A stretch of DNA of 64,000 nucleotides from Benincasa hispida (GCF_009727055.1 NC_052359.1:7587079-7651078), one strand, 5' to 3'; counted from the stretch's first letter, positions 1 through 13,287 are shown. Numbers and translations are program-made. The notes: generated by a model from the letters alone, not told the origin.

Positions 1-467
1 CAAAACAGAGAGCAACAGCAAGTTCAGAAAGAAGAAAGTAACCGTAAACATACTAGATAAGATCAAGAAGATCTACCCGCTAGGAAGCAACTCGAGCATG
101 AACTGTAAAGACCATAAAGTGAAACAAACCAGATACCAACCTCGGACTATTGTAATAAAATGTTGCAATAAGCTAAGGTTGTAGGGTAACGACCTATTGC
201 ATTAATGCAGTGATTGTTTGATGATGTATCATTTCAACGATAGTATTATTCCACATAATTTCTCCAAATTATATCCTAAAAGTACTTATTCCTATGTATA
301 TCACTATTAGGAGTAGCTGATAAACTAATCAATGATTTATTGTTTAAGTTCTTGAGAAGTTGTAAGTATTCTGTTTTATTTGTAGCTATTATCTTAGCCT
401 ATAAATAAAGATTCGTGTAATGGGTTCAAACTCAATAAAATAACTCTGATCAATTGAGAGATTGTCA
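1..467 (+). repeat. 3' part of a copia-type LTR
   Basis: The left edge of the window holds the end of a long terminal repeat. A U5-like stretch containing TATAAATAAAG near 400 ends in ...GATTGTCA. Two bases later a tRNA-Met-type primer binding site (TGGTATTAGAG, 470-480) follows. The first internal codons after it resemble a gag start (ATGGCGGACTC near 518). The start of this LTR lies outside the window. It looks unlike the copia LTR family that fills the rest of the window, so I treat it as a second, unrelated copia family. Its internal region is lost within about 200 bp, where LINE sequence takes over. Confidence 0.6.
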
Positions 468-469
468 TA

Positions 470-480
470 TGGTATTAGAG
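470..480 (+). other. Primer binding site (tRNA-iMet type)
   Basis: TGGTATTAGAG directly follows the LTR end, with a 2-base spacer. It matches the TGGTATCAGAGC pattern common to plant Ty1/copia elements with one visible substitution (C to T). Confidence 0.6.
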
Positions 481-684
481 ATTTAATTGACTCAATGGCC
501 TTGTGTATTGTTCTTCAATGGCGGACTCATCCTCTAAATTGAGAACTTTCACCTCACATCTTTCTTCTTTCTTAGATTTGTATTATGGTATCCATTGGTG
601 TTGTGATGCAACAAAATATTTGTTGTATGGAAGTTTCAAATGACCTCCATACTAAAATTAAGGTCATATTTTTTAAATAGATGT

Positions 685-1287
685 GGTGCAAATGTTTTTA
701 AATCGCCTGAGTCAAACGGTTTATTTAGGGCTTTTTATCGTAATTACTGGTCAGTGGTTGGCCCTGATGTGATGCAATGCTCCCTTGCGATTATGAGTAA
801 GTAAGTTTTCCTGAGCAGATAAATGATACTTTGATAGTCTTAATTCCCAAAATCAAACATCCGAAGCAAATCTCTGAATCCACCCTAATTTTCCTATGCA
901 ACGTTATTTATAAGATTGTTTTAAAGGATATTGTGAATAGAATGAAGTTTATACTGGCTAGGGTCATATCCCCAACTCAGAGTGTTTTCATTTCAAATAA
1001 AAGTGTTGTTGATAATGCCATTTTGAGGTATGAAATTCTCTAAATAGTCGTCGGTCTGGTAGCGTTGGTCGGGCCACTTTAAAACTTGATATGAGCAAGG
1101 CGCTTATGATTAGGTGGAATGACCCTTTATTGAAGAGGTGATGCTTATATTAAGCTTTGCTACTCAGTAGGTTGAATTAATTAAAGTCTCTATTTCCACG
1201 GTACTCCTTCAATCTGAATGGGGAATAGTTTGGGGATATTATTCCTCATATAGGTTTGCGACAAAGTGACCCACTTTCACCCTATCT
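685..1287 (+). pseudogene. L1-type LINE reverse transcriptase fragment
   Basis: Conceptual translation across several stops and frame changes gives the order of blocks found in plant L1 reverse transcriptase. These are FNGLFYRNYWSVVGPDV-like (about 700-780), VLIPKIKHPKQI and LCNVIYKIVLKDIVNRMK (831-945), ISPTQSVFISNKSVVDNAIL (967-1030), then LDMSKA (about 1085-1102) and LRQSDPLSPYL (about 1257-1287). Family consensus has a Phe-Ala-Asp-Asp box further downstream, which is absent here. The coding sequence is interrupted by in-frame stops after the DNAILRYEIL block and cut off near 1287 by a minus-strand copia LTR. It is therefore a dead, truncated fragment. Confidence 0.75.
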
Positions 1288-1289
1288 TA

Positions 1290-3298
1290 TAAAGATTTGT
1301 GAAACCATGCAAAAGCGCGATCGGGTCCCAATTTCAATTTTCCTTTTACAAAAACGTAAAATTACAGAGATGGAAATATTATGCATTTGAAAAAATAAAG
1401 CATATGCTTTAAACGGAGATAAGAGGGGGAAATAGGTTAAGCTAACACTTACTCTTGAAATGACGTATTCTTCACGAATCCTCTCCAAATGGTCAAGAAT
1501 TCTCCTTGGCAAACGACCACAAAAAACACTGTGTCCCAAAGACCAATTTCTTGGACACCACCCGAATGAAAATCTTGATAATCGCTTTTGGGATGAGAAT
1601 CCATAGGAGTTGCGGGCTCTGTATTAATTTTTTGGGAGAAGGGATTGAGACACTTTTTTTTTTTTAGAGAGAGAACTTTTTCTCAGAGATTGATTGGGGA
1701 AGCAGAATCACCAACTCTTTATGTTGGAAGTGAGGATGAAGACAAGACCCAGTAACTCCCCACCCCACCAGTGAAGAGAAAATGGAGTTATTTTCATAAC
1801 TCCCCTTTTTAATTTAATTCAAAAATCAAATTTAATTTAATATATCATAATTATATGATAACTAACTTATCATATAATATACATTATGCTATAGGTTATA
1901 TCTAATATAACATATAACTTATAATTTATATTATATCAAATATAATATAACTTATAGTTTGAAATTCTCTCAATAATCAATGGTATTTAATATAAATCAA
2001 ATTCATATTAAATTTATTTATGTGAATCTAATTCATATAAATAATATTTGAATCATATTCAAATATTTATTCCTCTTAAAATAAACTTTATATTATTATG
2101 TATCAAATGCATTATATTAATTATATCATATATAATNNNNNNNNNNNNNNNNNNNNNNNATACCATATATAATTAATTTATACTAATTATATCATATATA
2201 ATTAATTTTCTCAATTTGAATAATTCAAATTAATTTGAATTCAAAATTAATTTGATTCTCAATAATCCCAGTTGAGCTACCGAGGGGACCTTATGGACCT
2301 ATAAATTGAAGTGTCAATGGTAATTGGATAATTAATTAAACTTTTTAATTAAATTACCCAACTTTTATTAACTGCCGATCACTCTACAAAAGACCAACAA
2401 CTGCACTTTTTGTACTACAAATATATTTCTGTGTCTATTGGATTTAACAGTTCAACAACACGACGACACTTCACAAATTGCTCGTAAGTACGGCTAGACC
2501 AAAATTACCATTTTTCCCTTGTAGTTACATCTAACTCCTTAAGTACCATTGATCTCTCTAATGAACAATAAGTGACTAAATCTCTCTCGGGCCAAGAGAG
2601 CGTGTGGCACCACATTATTCAAGCCTCGGAATCAGTCTTTAAGGGAGCAATTTCTCTACTTCCTCTAACTATAAAGAATAAGTGAATTCATTTTGTGTAA
2701 CTGCATTCCCAGCTCCCCAATCAGACGAATCCCCAAATGGTAGGCATATTAAGTTGGCAAACATGGCCACTCCCACCCATGCAAATCAAAGGACAATCTT
2801 CATACGCAGAAGTTCACAACTCATTTAGGATTCAGGTCAAGTCACCTTTGGTCATCTGGTGAAATGTAAGTCTCTTCTATCAATGATGTAGTGAGACTAT
2901 TCATTTCATGATTCGGTCTTATACAAAATCTTTTTATAGAACACTCATGCTTATATGTCTCCACACGAATTATGAAGATCAGATCATTCATAGCACTTTA
3001 TAATAATTTTATCAACTACAAAGCGAGTCGTATTCGTAGTGTCACCAAAATAAGGTACCCAGTCTTATCCATCTACTAAAGATTGTATAGGTTATCGGTT
3101 GAACATGATCCACTTGTATGTCTCCACATACATGTTCAAGTTACAGAAGACATCCTTAGATCTTAATTTATTTATTTTGTAGGTTAATGCTACTAAATGA
3201 CAAATAAAATGCCTTAGATTTTATTAGATAAATAAATTGTTTGTACATTACAATTACAAACTATAGGACCCACGAGATTTAGGGTATCAATGCCAATA
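1290..3298 (-). repeat. Copia LTR, copy 1 (reverse orientation)
   Basis: About 2.0 kb, aligning by eye over its whole length with the other minus-strand LTRs in the window. Shared blocks include GAGCTACC(A/G)AGGGGACCTT near 2275, the CTCGTAAGTACGGCTAG block near 2485 and the TACGAGATTTAGGGCATCAA-like terminus. It ends at ...TGCCAATA (degenerate form of CCCCAACA) and is followed by a polypurine-tract-like complement and the RNase H end of a copia pol. It is therefore the 3' LTR of the element below. It contains the 23-base N gap. Confidence 0.75.
2137..2159. other. Assembly gap (23 N)
   Basis: A run of 23 N lies within an AT-rich stretch. TTATATCATATATAAT occurs immediately before the gap and again at about 2185-2202 after it. 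The true distance, and any missing or duplicated sequence, cannot be judged. Confidence 0.95.
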
Positions 3299-5360
3299 AT
3301 CCCCTGTTTGTCCTGAAGCTAGTGGGGTGTACATCATAAAAGTCAAACTAATATAAAAATATATAAAAACAAGAAACTAAGACATACATTACGCACACAG
3401 TACAAGCGCTCCCACTTGCCCTAAATTAGATGTGGCATGGCTCGTAGACACATACTCTGCAGATAACCCTCAAATGCCTCAGTCGTGAGGTCCTTCGTAA
3501 ATGATCAATAACGTTATGTGTCGAAGCTATCTGCATGACAATTATGTCCCTTTGATGCACAATATCCTATATGGGATGATACTTCTTCTCTATGTGCTTC
3601 CTGTGTTTATGACTCGTAGGCACCCTTGAATTAGCCACAACATCAATATCATCACAATAAAGGGTGATGAGTTTTGATATGTCTAGAACTACTTCCAAAT
3701 CCATCAAGAACTTCCTGAGCCAGAAAGCTCCTTGGCAGCTTAACAAATTGCTACATACTCTGCCTCCATGGTGTAGTCAGCAATACACCCTTGTTTGGTG
3801 CTTCTCCAGACTACAACCCCTCCATTAAGAGTGAACATTGATTGTGAAGTGGATTTCCTAGAATCTCTATCAGTTTGAAAATTAGAGTCTATGTATCTTG
3901 TAAGGACAAAATCCCTAGACCCATACATTAGTATGTAGTCCCTTGTTCTTCGAAGATACTTAAGGATAGTTTTAACGGAGGTTCAGGGATCTAATCTTCG
4001 ATTTGACTGATATCTACTAACTATCCCCACTGCATAGCAAATGTCAGGTCTAGTATATAACATCGCATACATCAAGCTACTAACAGCCGATGCATAGGGG
4101 ATCCGTCTCATCTTTTTAACTTCTTAAGGTGTCTAAGTAACATCATGCTTGAAAGGTAGGAAATCTCTTTTAGAGTTTTGCATTGAATACTTGACAAGCA
4201 TCTTGTCAATGTATGATGCCTGAGACAAAGCTAGTGTTTTGTTCTTTTGATCCCTAAAGATCTGAATACCCAGAATAAATTACATCTCTCCCAAATATTT
4301 CATTTGAAATTGGGTCACCAACCAATGTTTAATTTTAGTTAGTAGACCTACATCATTCTCAATGAGTAGGATATCATCTACGTACAACACTAGGAAAGCT
4401 ACTGAACTATTAATGATTTTCTTATAAACACAAGGCTTGTCAATATTTTGATCAAAGCCATAAGACTTGATCGCAGTATCAAAATTATATTCCAAGATCG
4501 AGAAACTTGTTTCAATCCATAAATGGGCTGATTAAGCTTGCAAATCTTTTGCTCTTGACCTTCGGTTATGAACCCCTCAGGTTGCTACATATAGATAGTC
4601 TCCTCAAGATTTTCATTCAGAAAAGCAGTCTTAACATTCATTTGTCAAATCTCATAGTCATAATATGAGGCAATGGACAGGAGTATTCAAATAGACTTCA
4701 ACATGGCTACAGGTGAGAAAGTCTCCTCATAGTCGACTCCCTCAACTTGGATAGAACCCTTTGCCACAAGCCTAGCCTTGAAGGTTTGCACCTTCCCATC
4801 AGCACCACGTTTTCTCTTGTAGATCCATTTGCAACCTATAGATTTTACCCCGTCAGGTTGATCTACAAGATCCCAAACCAAATGGAAGTAAATAGAATTC
4901 ATTTTGAGATCCATAACTTTGATCAATTCATCTTTGTCAACATCCTCCATTTCCTTCTTGTAGGACATTGGATCCTCAACTTGGTATTGACCTATACAAA
5001 TACCACCCGTAAGGGGACACAAACAAAGGTACCTCGAGGCCAAGTATAGGTCTCATGGTGTGAACTATGAGAAAGAAATGTGGTAAGAACAATGAAGTAT
5101 GATATACCTCATTTTCCTCTCACTGAGTGTTTTACCTAGTGTTAATTTAATTTAAAAAAATATGGCTACTTATTAAGCAATTATTTAATTTACCCAAAAG
5201 TAACATTTACTTTGGATAGTTAAACAATATTGATTATTGTTCATTAAACGTTTTAATAAACTTTAATCAATCATTGCATGCTTGTAGCAAATCTATCTAA
5301 TACATCTTCCAAGTTAGTTCTCGAGTAGAGGTTGAAGGAACTCTAAATCTAGAGAACCAA
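3299..5360 (-). pseudogene. Decayed copia pol (reverse transcriptase and RNase H)
   Basis: On the minus strand, three blocks of a Ty1/copia polyprotein remain in the correct order. First is 5043-4687, with GCKWIYKRKRGADGKVQTFK, ARLVAKG and YEETFSPVA, the N-terminal reverse transcriptase. Next is 4495-4280, with CVYKK and the catalytic box LYVDDILLI followed by a QFQMKYLGEM-like ending. Last is 3928-3740, with SRKSTSQSMFTLNGGVVVWR and EAEYVA, the RNase H domain. The blocks are separated by frameshifts and stops. Gag, protease and most of integrase are absent. With LTRs at 1290-3298 and 5361-7348 on either side, this is an internally deleted, inactive element. A second, similar pol remnant lies at 60008-62160. 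Confidence 0.85.
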
Positions 5361-7348
5361 TGAGTGGAAGAAGATTGTTCCAAACCCTATTGTAAAATAA
5401 CAAGAACATTTACAATCAAACAGAATAGTTATGCATTAAGGATAAAATTACAGCATGCTACAAGGTTAAGAACAAAGAATCGAGTAAACATACCTTTGAA
5501 GAACTCTTTCTTCTAGTATTTCCTTGAACAATCAGCAAAGCGTCCAACAGCACGAACTAGCCTCTGAAAAATCCTCAATCATAATCGAGTAAAACTCAAT
5601 CCTTGACACTTAAATGGAAACTCGACACTACCATGAGGCTACCTTGGTATTCTCTATTTAAGAATCCAGGAGGTGTGGGCTTTATATGGATTGGGTAGAG
5701 GGATGGAGGAACTAGACGATCAAGTAGATGATCGAGTAATTGGACGAAGGAAGAAGACTATTATATAGATTTGACTACTCGATCATTTAGTAGCGAGTAA
5801 CTATCGTAAAGAAAAACTCGATCGATCATTTACTCTCTCTACAAGCTATCGTATAACTTGATGTTTTTTGCGTGTGAGAATGAAAATTAAAATGATTTTC
5901 ATTTTATCCATCAGCTAGCCATAAACTGATTAAAACCTCTCACTAAGGCGGTTATTGGAGAAAAAACCGAAATCAATTATCTTATAATTAATTTATTATA
6001 TATAAATATAATAACTAATTTATCATATTATATTTATAATCTATAGTTTTAATATCACATCATATGCAACATATAAACCATAGTTCTTTTTCTCCTTTAT
6101 GGCATTTAATATAAATCATATTTATATTAATTCCTCCAATCAAATAATGTATCAAATACATCAAATCAATTGTATCATATATAATTGAACTAATTTAATT
6201 ATATCATATATAATCAAATTCACTCTTGTTAATTTGAACACTTCAAAGTAACCTAAAAACTGATTCTCAATATGAATCCATTGAGCTACCAAGGGGACCT
6301 TATGAACCTGTAGCTTGAAGCTCCAACGGTACGTGAATAACTGACTAAACTCTTTAATCACGATATCTACCATCCGTTAACTGTCGAGCACTCCACTAAA
6401 GATCAAAAGCTGCACTCTTTATAGTACAAATATATTTCTGTGTCCATCGGATATAACCAATCAACAGTACTATGACCCTTCATAAATCAATCGTAAGTAC
6501 AGCTAGGCCAATTTACCGTTTTTCCCCTGTAATTACATCTAACTTCTTAAGTACCACTAATCCCTCTAATGAACAATACATCATAGTCCCACTATGAGTA
6601 AACCCTTCTCAGGCCAAGAAAAGGTGTGGTGCCACATTGTTCAAGCCCCGAAATTAGCCCTTAAGGGAGCAATTTATCTACTTACCCCTGCTTCGGGGAA
6701 GGAGTGAATTTCATCTTGTGTAGCTGAGTTACTAGCTCCCCAATCAGACGAATCCCCAAAGTGATAGGTTTGAGTCGACGATCTGGCCATTCGCACCCAT
6801 GCAAATCAAAGGACCGCCCTCATAGGCAGAAGTTCACAACTCACTCAGGATTAAGGTCATGTTACCTATGGTCATCCTAGTGAAATGAAAGTATATGTCA
6901 TGAACGGCATTATATAACGAGGCTAAACATTTCGTGGTCCAGTCTTATACAAACTCCTTTGTTTAGAGCATCCCCGCTCGCATGTCTAATATATAAATGA
7001 TCAGGATCAAACCGTTTGTAGCACTTTACAACATTTGTAACACCTACAAAGTGGGTCACACTCGTAGTGTCACCAGGATAAGGTTTCTCTCCTTTTTCCA
7101 TATACTAAAGACTATTTAGGTTATCACTTCAAGCACGATCCATTTGTATATCTCCATATGCATACTTAAATTATAACGATAACCAGGGATCTTAATCTAT
7201 TGGTTTGTGGTTAATGTAACTAAAATATCTCATATTTTATGGACTGAATTGAATAAAATATCTCATATTATATATCATAAAACTGTTTGTTCATACAGGT
7301 GTTTACAAACTACAGGACCCTACGAGATTTAGGACAGCAACCTCAACA
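5361..7348 (-). repeat. Copia LTR, copy 2 (reverse orientation)
   Basis: About 1.99 kb, colinear with copy 1. It starts at TGAGTGGAAGAAG next to a degraded primer binding site complement (AGAGAACCA at 5351-5359). It ends at GCAACCTCAACA (7337-7348). Between 5700 and 5860 it carries several ACTCGATCATTTA-type motifs, the diverged counterparts of the CGATCG palindromes in other copies. It can be read either as the 5' LTR of the pol-bearing element or as the 3' LTR of the next internal segment. Confidence 0.75.
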
Positions 7349-8729
7349 GGGGTATTCCGTCTTCGTCAACTTAAATACCCCAACCTAGACAGAACCGTCC
7401 TTAGACAAAGGTCCCTTATAGATATATTTTCTATAATTTTAATCTTTTATAGTAAAAAAATTTAAGCCCCTTAAACTGATTAAAAGATTAAACCTATTTC
7501 TAATCTCATTAGAAATAATATGGACATAGGTTTACATTCATATTTTAAACTATTTAAAAAATGATTAAATATTTGCGTGCAACTCTGAATTATAGATTTT
7601 AATTTCTAATTCCATATTATTTATAAAAATTATAAAGAATAAATAAATAAATGAAATTAATTAAAACATAAAATTGCATCTAATGACATACTGCGTAAAA
7701 ATATACCATTTATAAATTACCTAAAGTACTGTCATGCTACATGCAATCTCATTTTTTTACTTAACCATACATAAAAAAAATTATATATAAGTAATGAAAA
7801 AAAAATAACATTCATCCATACATTCAAACTATATATTATAACCCTTATAATATAAATGATGCATGACAATGTTAGTAATGCATGCAAACATATATTATAA
7901 CTCTTATATTATATGACGTATGAGCATGTTAGAAAATTTAAATCATACAACTATATTATAACATTTATAATATTTATGATGCATGAATAATGCATAACCT
8001 ACTATGAGATGTTTTCTATATGACATACATTATGACATATATAATAAAATTAAATCATATATCCAATGCATAATTTAAAAAAATAAATAAACAAGAACAC
8101 ATTATTGGACTGGGATTGACTTTCTAACAACTAATTAAATTAATATAACATTTATATTAATTTAATTAATTAAAACCTAAAAAAATACAATAATAATAAT
8201 AAGGAAAAACAACTCCTGAACTGCTTGGACCGGACCAACCAGCAAACTGCATGTGAATCAAACCACCTAGGCATACCGTATGCAAACCGGCCTTACTCAC
8301 GTGCCTTTTTGTCTCAAAGCGCTGCGACATTGTACTCTAGCATCGCGGTGCTACGAAAACTCTTTCCATTGTGTTGCATCAAAGCGTTGCAGCAATGTTG
8401 TACAAAACAATTCTATACAACGACGTTCTACACCATTTTTGCTTCGATTTTAGCCCCATCTCTTCCAGATCTTCGCTGAAACAACCATGAACGACCCGGA
8501 CTAAAGAATTACAAACTATTGCAAATTTACACCAAAAAACAACGGGCCCTTACAAACAAATTTTGTAAAATAAAGTAGTAAATAAAAAGTCCAATCCCGA
8601 AACATCCAGTATATGAAAAAACCCACATTCATCACATAAATATAGGGAAAAAATTGAACGTGCTATAACTCTATAAATCAATTCTAGAAAAATGGAATTT
8701 CGGACTCAAAACGCAACTCTAATACCAAT
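7349..8729 (-). mobile_element. Non-coding internal/leader region of a copia element
   Basis: AT-rich sequence between two same-orientation LTRs. Its right end (about 8460-8729) resembles 43040-43324, including the ACCATGAACGACCCGGACTA block, the GGGCCCTTACAAA block and the primer-binding complement CTCTAATACCA at 8717-8727. It therefore represents the leader and 5' untranslated part of the element on the minus strand. No gag or pol homology could be recognised, and short ORFs here have no family features. Confidence 0.6.
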
Positions 8730-10411
8730 TGATGGTTTGTGAAAACCATTGTGGACGCAAGATCATGTCCCGAATTCGATTTTCACAGAATATGAAAAAT
8801 ACAAATAAGGAAAAATATGCATTCTAACAAAAAAAAAATACAGCATGCTTTTAAGAGGAAAAAAAAAGAAAAGAAAAAAAGAGAGAAAAGAAGAGAAAAT
8901 TAGGGTTTTAGTCTTACTAATTCTTGAAGACACTAAATCTTCATGTAATCCTCTCCAATTAGTCAGCAACCCTTCTTGGATCAGGATCTCAACAAAACAT
9001 AATAACTCTAAAAACACAAAAGAAATTCCACATCTGTATTTGGACACCACCACAATGGATACCTTGGTATTCTCCTTTGGTTGAAAATTCACAAGAGTTT
9101 GTGGGCTCTGTTTTAATTTTGGGAAGAGAAGGAGAGAGTATTTTTGTGAGAATTCTTGGGAGGGCAGAGAATGATTAACACACATACCCTCTGTGTATTT
9201 TTTTTTTTTTTGGGAAGAAGATGATAGAATCCCTACAACTACCACACAACCCATAATTAATTGAGAGTATTAAGGGGAAGAAAGTTATTTTCAACACCCA
9301 CTCCCTTTATTTCAATTTTAAATTATAATAATTTTAATTTAATTAACAATAATATAAATATATATAATAATTAACTTATTATACATAATTATATGTTATA
9401 TCAAAATATAACACATAACCTATAATTATACTATATCAAATATAATATAACCTATAGTTTAAAAAACTCTCAATAAACTATGTATTTAATATAAATCAAA
9501 TTCATATTAAATAATTATATGAATCCAATTCGTATGAGTAATATTTTGAATCATATTCATATCTTTATTTTCTCTCAAAATAAAATTATATATTATAATA
9601 TATCAAATACATTACATTAATTATATCATATATAATTATTTCTTTAATTAATTTTGAACAATTTAAATTAATCCAAAATTAATTTGATTCTCAATAATCC
9701 CATATGAGCCACCAAGAAAAATCTTATTGACCTATAGATTTGAAGCTTAAATATATACTTGGATAATTAATTAAATTTAATAAATCACCAAACTTCCATT
9801 AACTGTTAGTCACTCCATTAAAAACCAGTAACTGCACTCTTTGCACTATAGATATATTTCTTTGTCCATTGGATATAACCAATCAACAGGGTGATGGCCC
9901 TTCACAAATTGCTCGTAAAGATAGTTGGGTCAAAATGACTGTTTTGCTTCTATAGTTACATTTAACTCCTTAAGTACCATTGATCCCTCTAATGAACAAT
10001 AAGTCATAGTTCAACTATGACCCAACCCCTCTCAAGCCAGGAGAGGGTGTGATGCCACATTGTACAAGCACCGGAATCAGTCTTTAAAAGAGAAATTTCT
10101 CTACTTTTTCTAACTATAGAGAATGAGTGAATTCCTTCTTATGTAATTGCGTTCCCACCTCAATTAGACGAATCCCCAAAATGATAGGCATATTGAGTCA
10201 GCGAACTGACCGCTCTCACCCATACAAATCAAATGATCGCCTTCGTAGTTAGAAGTTCACAACTCACTCAAGATTCAGTCAAGTCACCTATGGTCATCCT
10301 GGTGAAATGTAAGTCCCTTTTATCAATGGTGTTATATAGTGAGACTATTCATTTCGTGGTCTGATCTTATGCAAACTCTTTGTATATAACACCCTTGCTC
10401 AAATGTCTTCA

Positions 10412-13287
10412 TGTGAAACCCAGAATTCCATTTTTCCTACTTAAACAGGAAATAAAAGGGATTAGCTAAGTATAAGTTAAATCCTATGTCAAAGAGTAGG
10501 AAAATTCTAAGTATTTAAATAGATTGTTGAGTAGCTTTGAGATAAGCTTTAACTGGTGAAAATTTGGTTAAGTATAACCATGCGTTGGAAGACAAGAAAA
10601 GAATAATTAAGTATTAGAGAATGTGTTGGCCTTATGCTAAGCGTTGATGGTGCCATGCATTGGCCATAAGAATTTGAGAGGTTATTTGGGTATTGAAAGA
10701 GGTTGAAGTATGGCCGAGAGGAAAGGCTATGCGAGGACAAGCATGCGGCAACCTATGTTTGAGAGGTTAGTAGAGCATGCGGTAGCCTCAAGTGTGCGGA
10801 CATAGGCGCAAGGCGCTGGAGATGCGCACGCGAGTTGATCGTGTATGCGGCGATGCTACGTGATGGATGCGCCAATGCTACGCGATGGTATGCGGCGATG
10901 CTACACGATGGATCCGGCGATGCTACGCGATGGTATGCGGCGATGCTATGCGATGGTGCTATGTGGCGGCCTTGCTAAAGGATGAGCTAGGCGATGAAAC
11001 AAGCCATGGTGGATGCATGGTGAATTGTCTTTGCATTGCTAAGGCTTGTGGTACTAAGGTTTATGAGGCTGGTTGCATTGGTCTTGAGCAAGAGATTATA
11101 GACGTTGACAGGCAACAAGGACATATATGTGTTGGTCATAAGGGATGCGTTAGCAAGAGCCTAGGCGATGGTGAGCTATACCATGAAGTGTTGAGTTGAG
11201 AACCAAGTTGACCCAAAAGTTGTTATGCGTTGGTGATATGCTATGTGCCGAGGACATCTGAGGCATGTGGACACATAAGGCTTGAGCAAATAGTATGCAG
11301 TGGAAGAGGTGGTCATAATCCTAGTTGAGCGCATAAGGCAAAGGTAAGCCATGCGGTAAAGGGCATACGGCCAAGGAAGATCCTTGCAAGCATCTAGTGT
11401 ACGCGACTAAGTTGTGTCGATGGGATGCACAAGGTAAGGTTGCGTTAATTGAAAATGGCACAATCGAGGTTAGTAGGTCGCATATGGGGAAAGGTGCTAG
11501 GCGGCAATGGCGTGAAGGGTGTTATGTTAAGATTTAAAGACACCACAAGGGCGCATATAAGGTTGGATGGATGCATTCAAGATCGTCATCCAGACATGTG
11601 GCTTGTTAGGAAGAAATCTTAAGCCTTAAGCAAATGAGGTGGATGCACGAGAAGATCTGCAAATGTGAGGGCTATGTGTTGGCTAATGGAAGAGGAAGAC
11701 ACCTTGGGTTGCGATGACACAAGATTGCGTTAATGGTGTAAGGAAAGGACACTTGGACATGCGGCCAAGTAGGAGATGTCGCCTTGGAGAGATTCTGGAC
11801 GCCTATAAATAGGGCCAAGGACTTCAGATGAGAACTCAAATTCTCTTCAAAAGACATAAAGAAGAGTGTATGAAGGCTAATTGGGAGGAGACTATGCGCC
11901 AATGAAGGAACGCATGCGTTGGGAGTAAAACCATGCATCGGTCATGAAGTTCCAAGAGAAGGGGATGCAGTCGGACAGGAAGGTCTGGAAGTAGCATCAA
12001 CTTGAGACGAAGAGTTCTCCCAGAATACTCATGCGTTTGGAGTGATTCTAAAGCCAACTGAAATTTCTGAGAGTCTAGTTTTCAGGGTAGGGTTGCCGGA
12101 GAAGAAACTCCAAGGAATCGGGCTGAAGAATGAGGACAAGGCAAAAGGGTCAAGCTATCGGATAAGCTTGAGCCAGCCTTGATATTTTGATGATTTCAGC
12201 CAAACCACGAGAAGTAATGAGCTAAGATTTTATGGTAAGCTTTCTGAAACATTTTAGAACATATTTTCAGAAGGAAGAATCTTAAAATAAGTTTTGGAAC
12301 TATAAGTAATCTAAGCTTTAAGTTGAATTTGGAATTTAGGGGTTCAAAAGAGAAGCCCGGGAAGATCAAGTAACTTCTAAAGAAAAATTCCTATCCTTAC
12401 CTAGGTGAGTGGTACTTTCCTTTAAGTCTTTAAGCATATCTTTTAGAGTAAATTGTGTATTCTTATGTTATGAATGAGTACCTAGCATGAAAATGAGATT
12501 ATGTGATCGGGATGGTCAGGGGGTCAATAGACCTAGTTCCTGAGCCCAAAAGCAAAACCTCACGGGATGGTCAGGGGATCGAGAGGTCTAGTTCCTAAGC
12601 CTTTGGGAGGAACCTCGTATGGGATGGTCAGAGGGTCGACAGCATAGCTTTTGAGCCCATGAGCTGGGAGCTATGTGCACATAGAAGACATTAGAAACAA
12701 AAGGAAACGCAAAAGAGTAAGCATTTATGTTTAGTAATAGTTAACTATCTACCGTGTGTGTGTAGGTAGGTAACATACTCATTCTAAGTAGTTATCAGTT
12801 TAGCTATCTACCATGCGCGTAGATAAAGTTGAGAATAGACCCATTCGAAGCTGAGGTTTGAATGTAACCTCGTATTTATGATATGCTTGTTATTTATGAG
12901 TTGAAATAGACTCTAGAAATTGCTTACCACTCACTGAGTTTTGTGAAACTCGTTCTTTTCTTTCATGTTTTCTTTCCTAGGTAGTGAAAGGTGAGGAGTT
13001 CCAGGGTATTGCTAAGGTCAAGGTCTGCCACATGCCACCGTCGCATTTCCAAAGGGTTTTAAGAGTGGTTTTTGTGAACTTTGTAGTTAAGTCTTGGAGT
13101 TGTATAAACATTACATTGTTGTAATAAAATGGGCCTACTTATTCAATTGTTGTTTATCTCATTGACTTAAAGTTTACTGAGAGTAAAAAGGTTTAAATGG
13201 ATTGTAGGTATCACAAAAGGGTGGTATCTATAGTCCCTCACGCCTCTCCTCGGGCTCAGGAGTGCAAGCTCGGGGTGGGGTGTGACA
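10412..13287 (+). mobile_element. Solo LTR, 2876 bp, gypsy-like, with 5-bp target duplication
   Basis: The sequence begins TGTGAAACCC and ends GGGTGTGACA. It is flanked on both sides by CTTCA (10407-10411 and 13288-13292), and the flanking copia LTR is continuous once one copy is removed. A promoter-like TATAAATA is at 11804-11811, about midway, as expected for the U3/R boundary. There is no primer binding site, polypurine tract or coding homology, so this is one LTR left after LTR-LTR recombination. Calling it gypsy rests on LTR length and style only. The left half is unusually GC-rich with many ATGCGG motifs. Confidence 0.85.
10844..10955 (+). repeat. Degenerate 23-bp tandem repeat
   Basis: About five head-to-tail copies of TATGCGGCGATGCTACGCGA plus a few bases (period about 22-23) lie in the U3 part of the solo LTR. 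Copies differ by single substitutions (CGTGA, CGCGA, CACGA, TGCGA). Confidence 0.75.

Noticed and set aside
8763..9254. 163-residue frame on the minus strand
   Set aside because: It lies inside a copia LTR, is rich in Phe and Ser from poly-T runs, and overlaps a frame on the other strand. No family features.
10844..10955. Possible CRISPR-like array
   Set aside because: Units are directly adjacent with no unique spacers, and the host is a plant nuclear genome.
10867..11199. 110-residue frame beginning MRQCYAMVCGDATRW
   Set aside because: The repeat peptide is produced by the 23-bp minisatellite in a solo LTR; non-coding in context.
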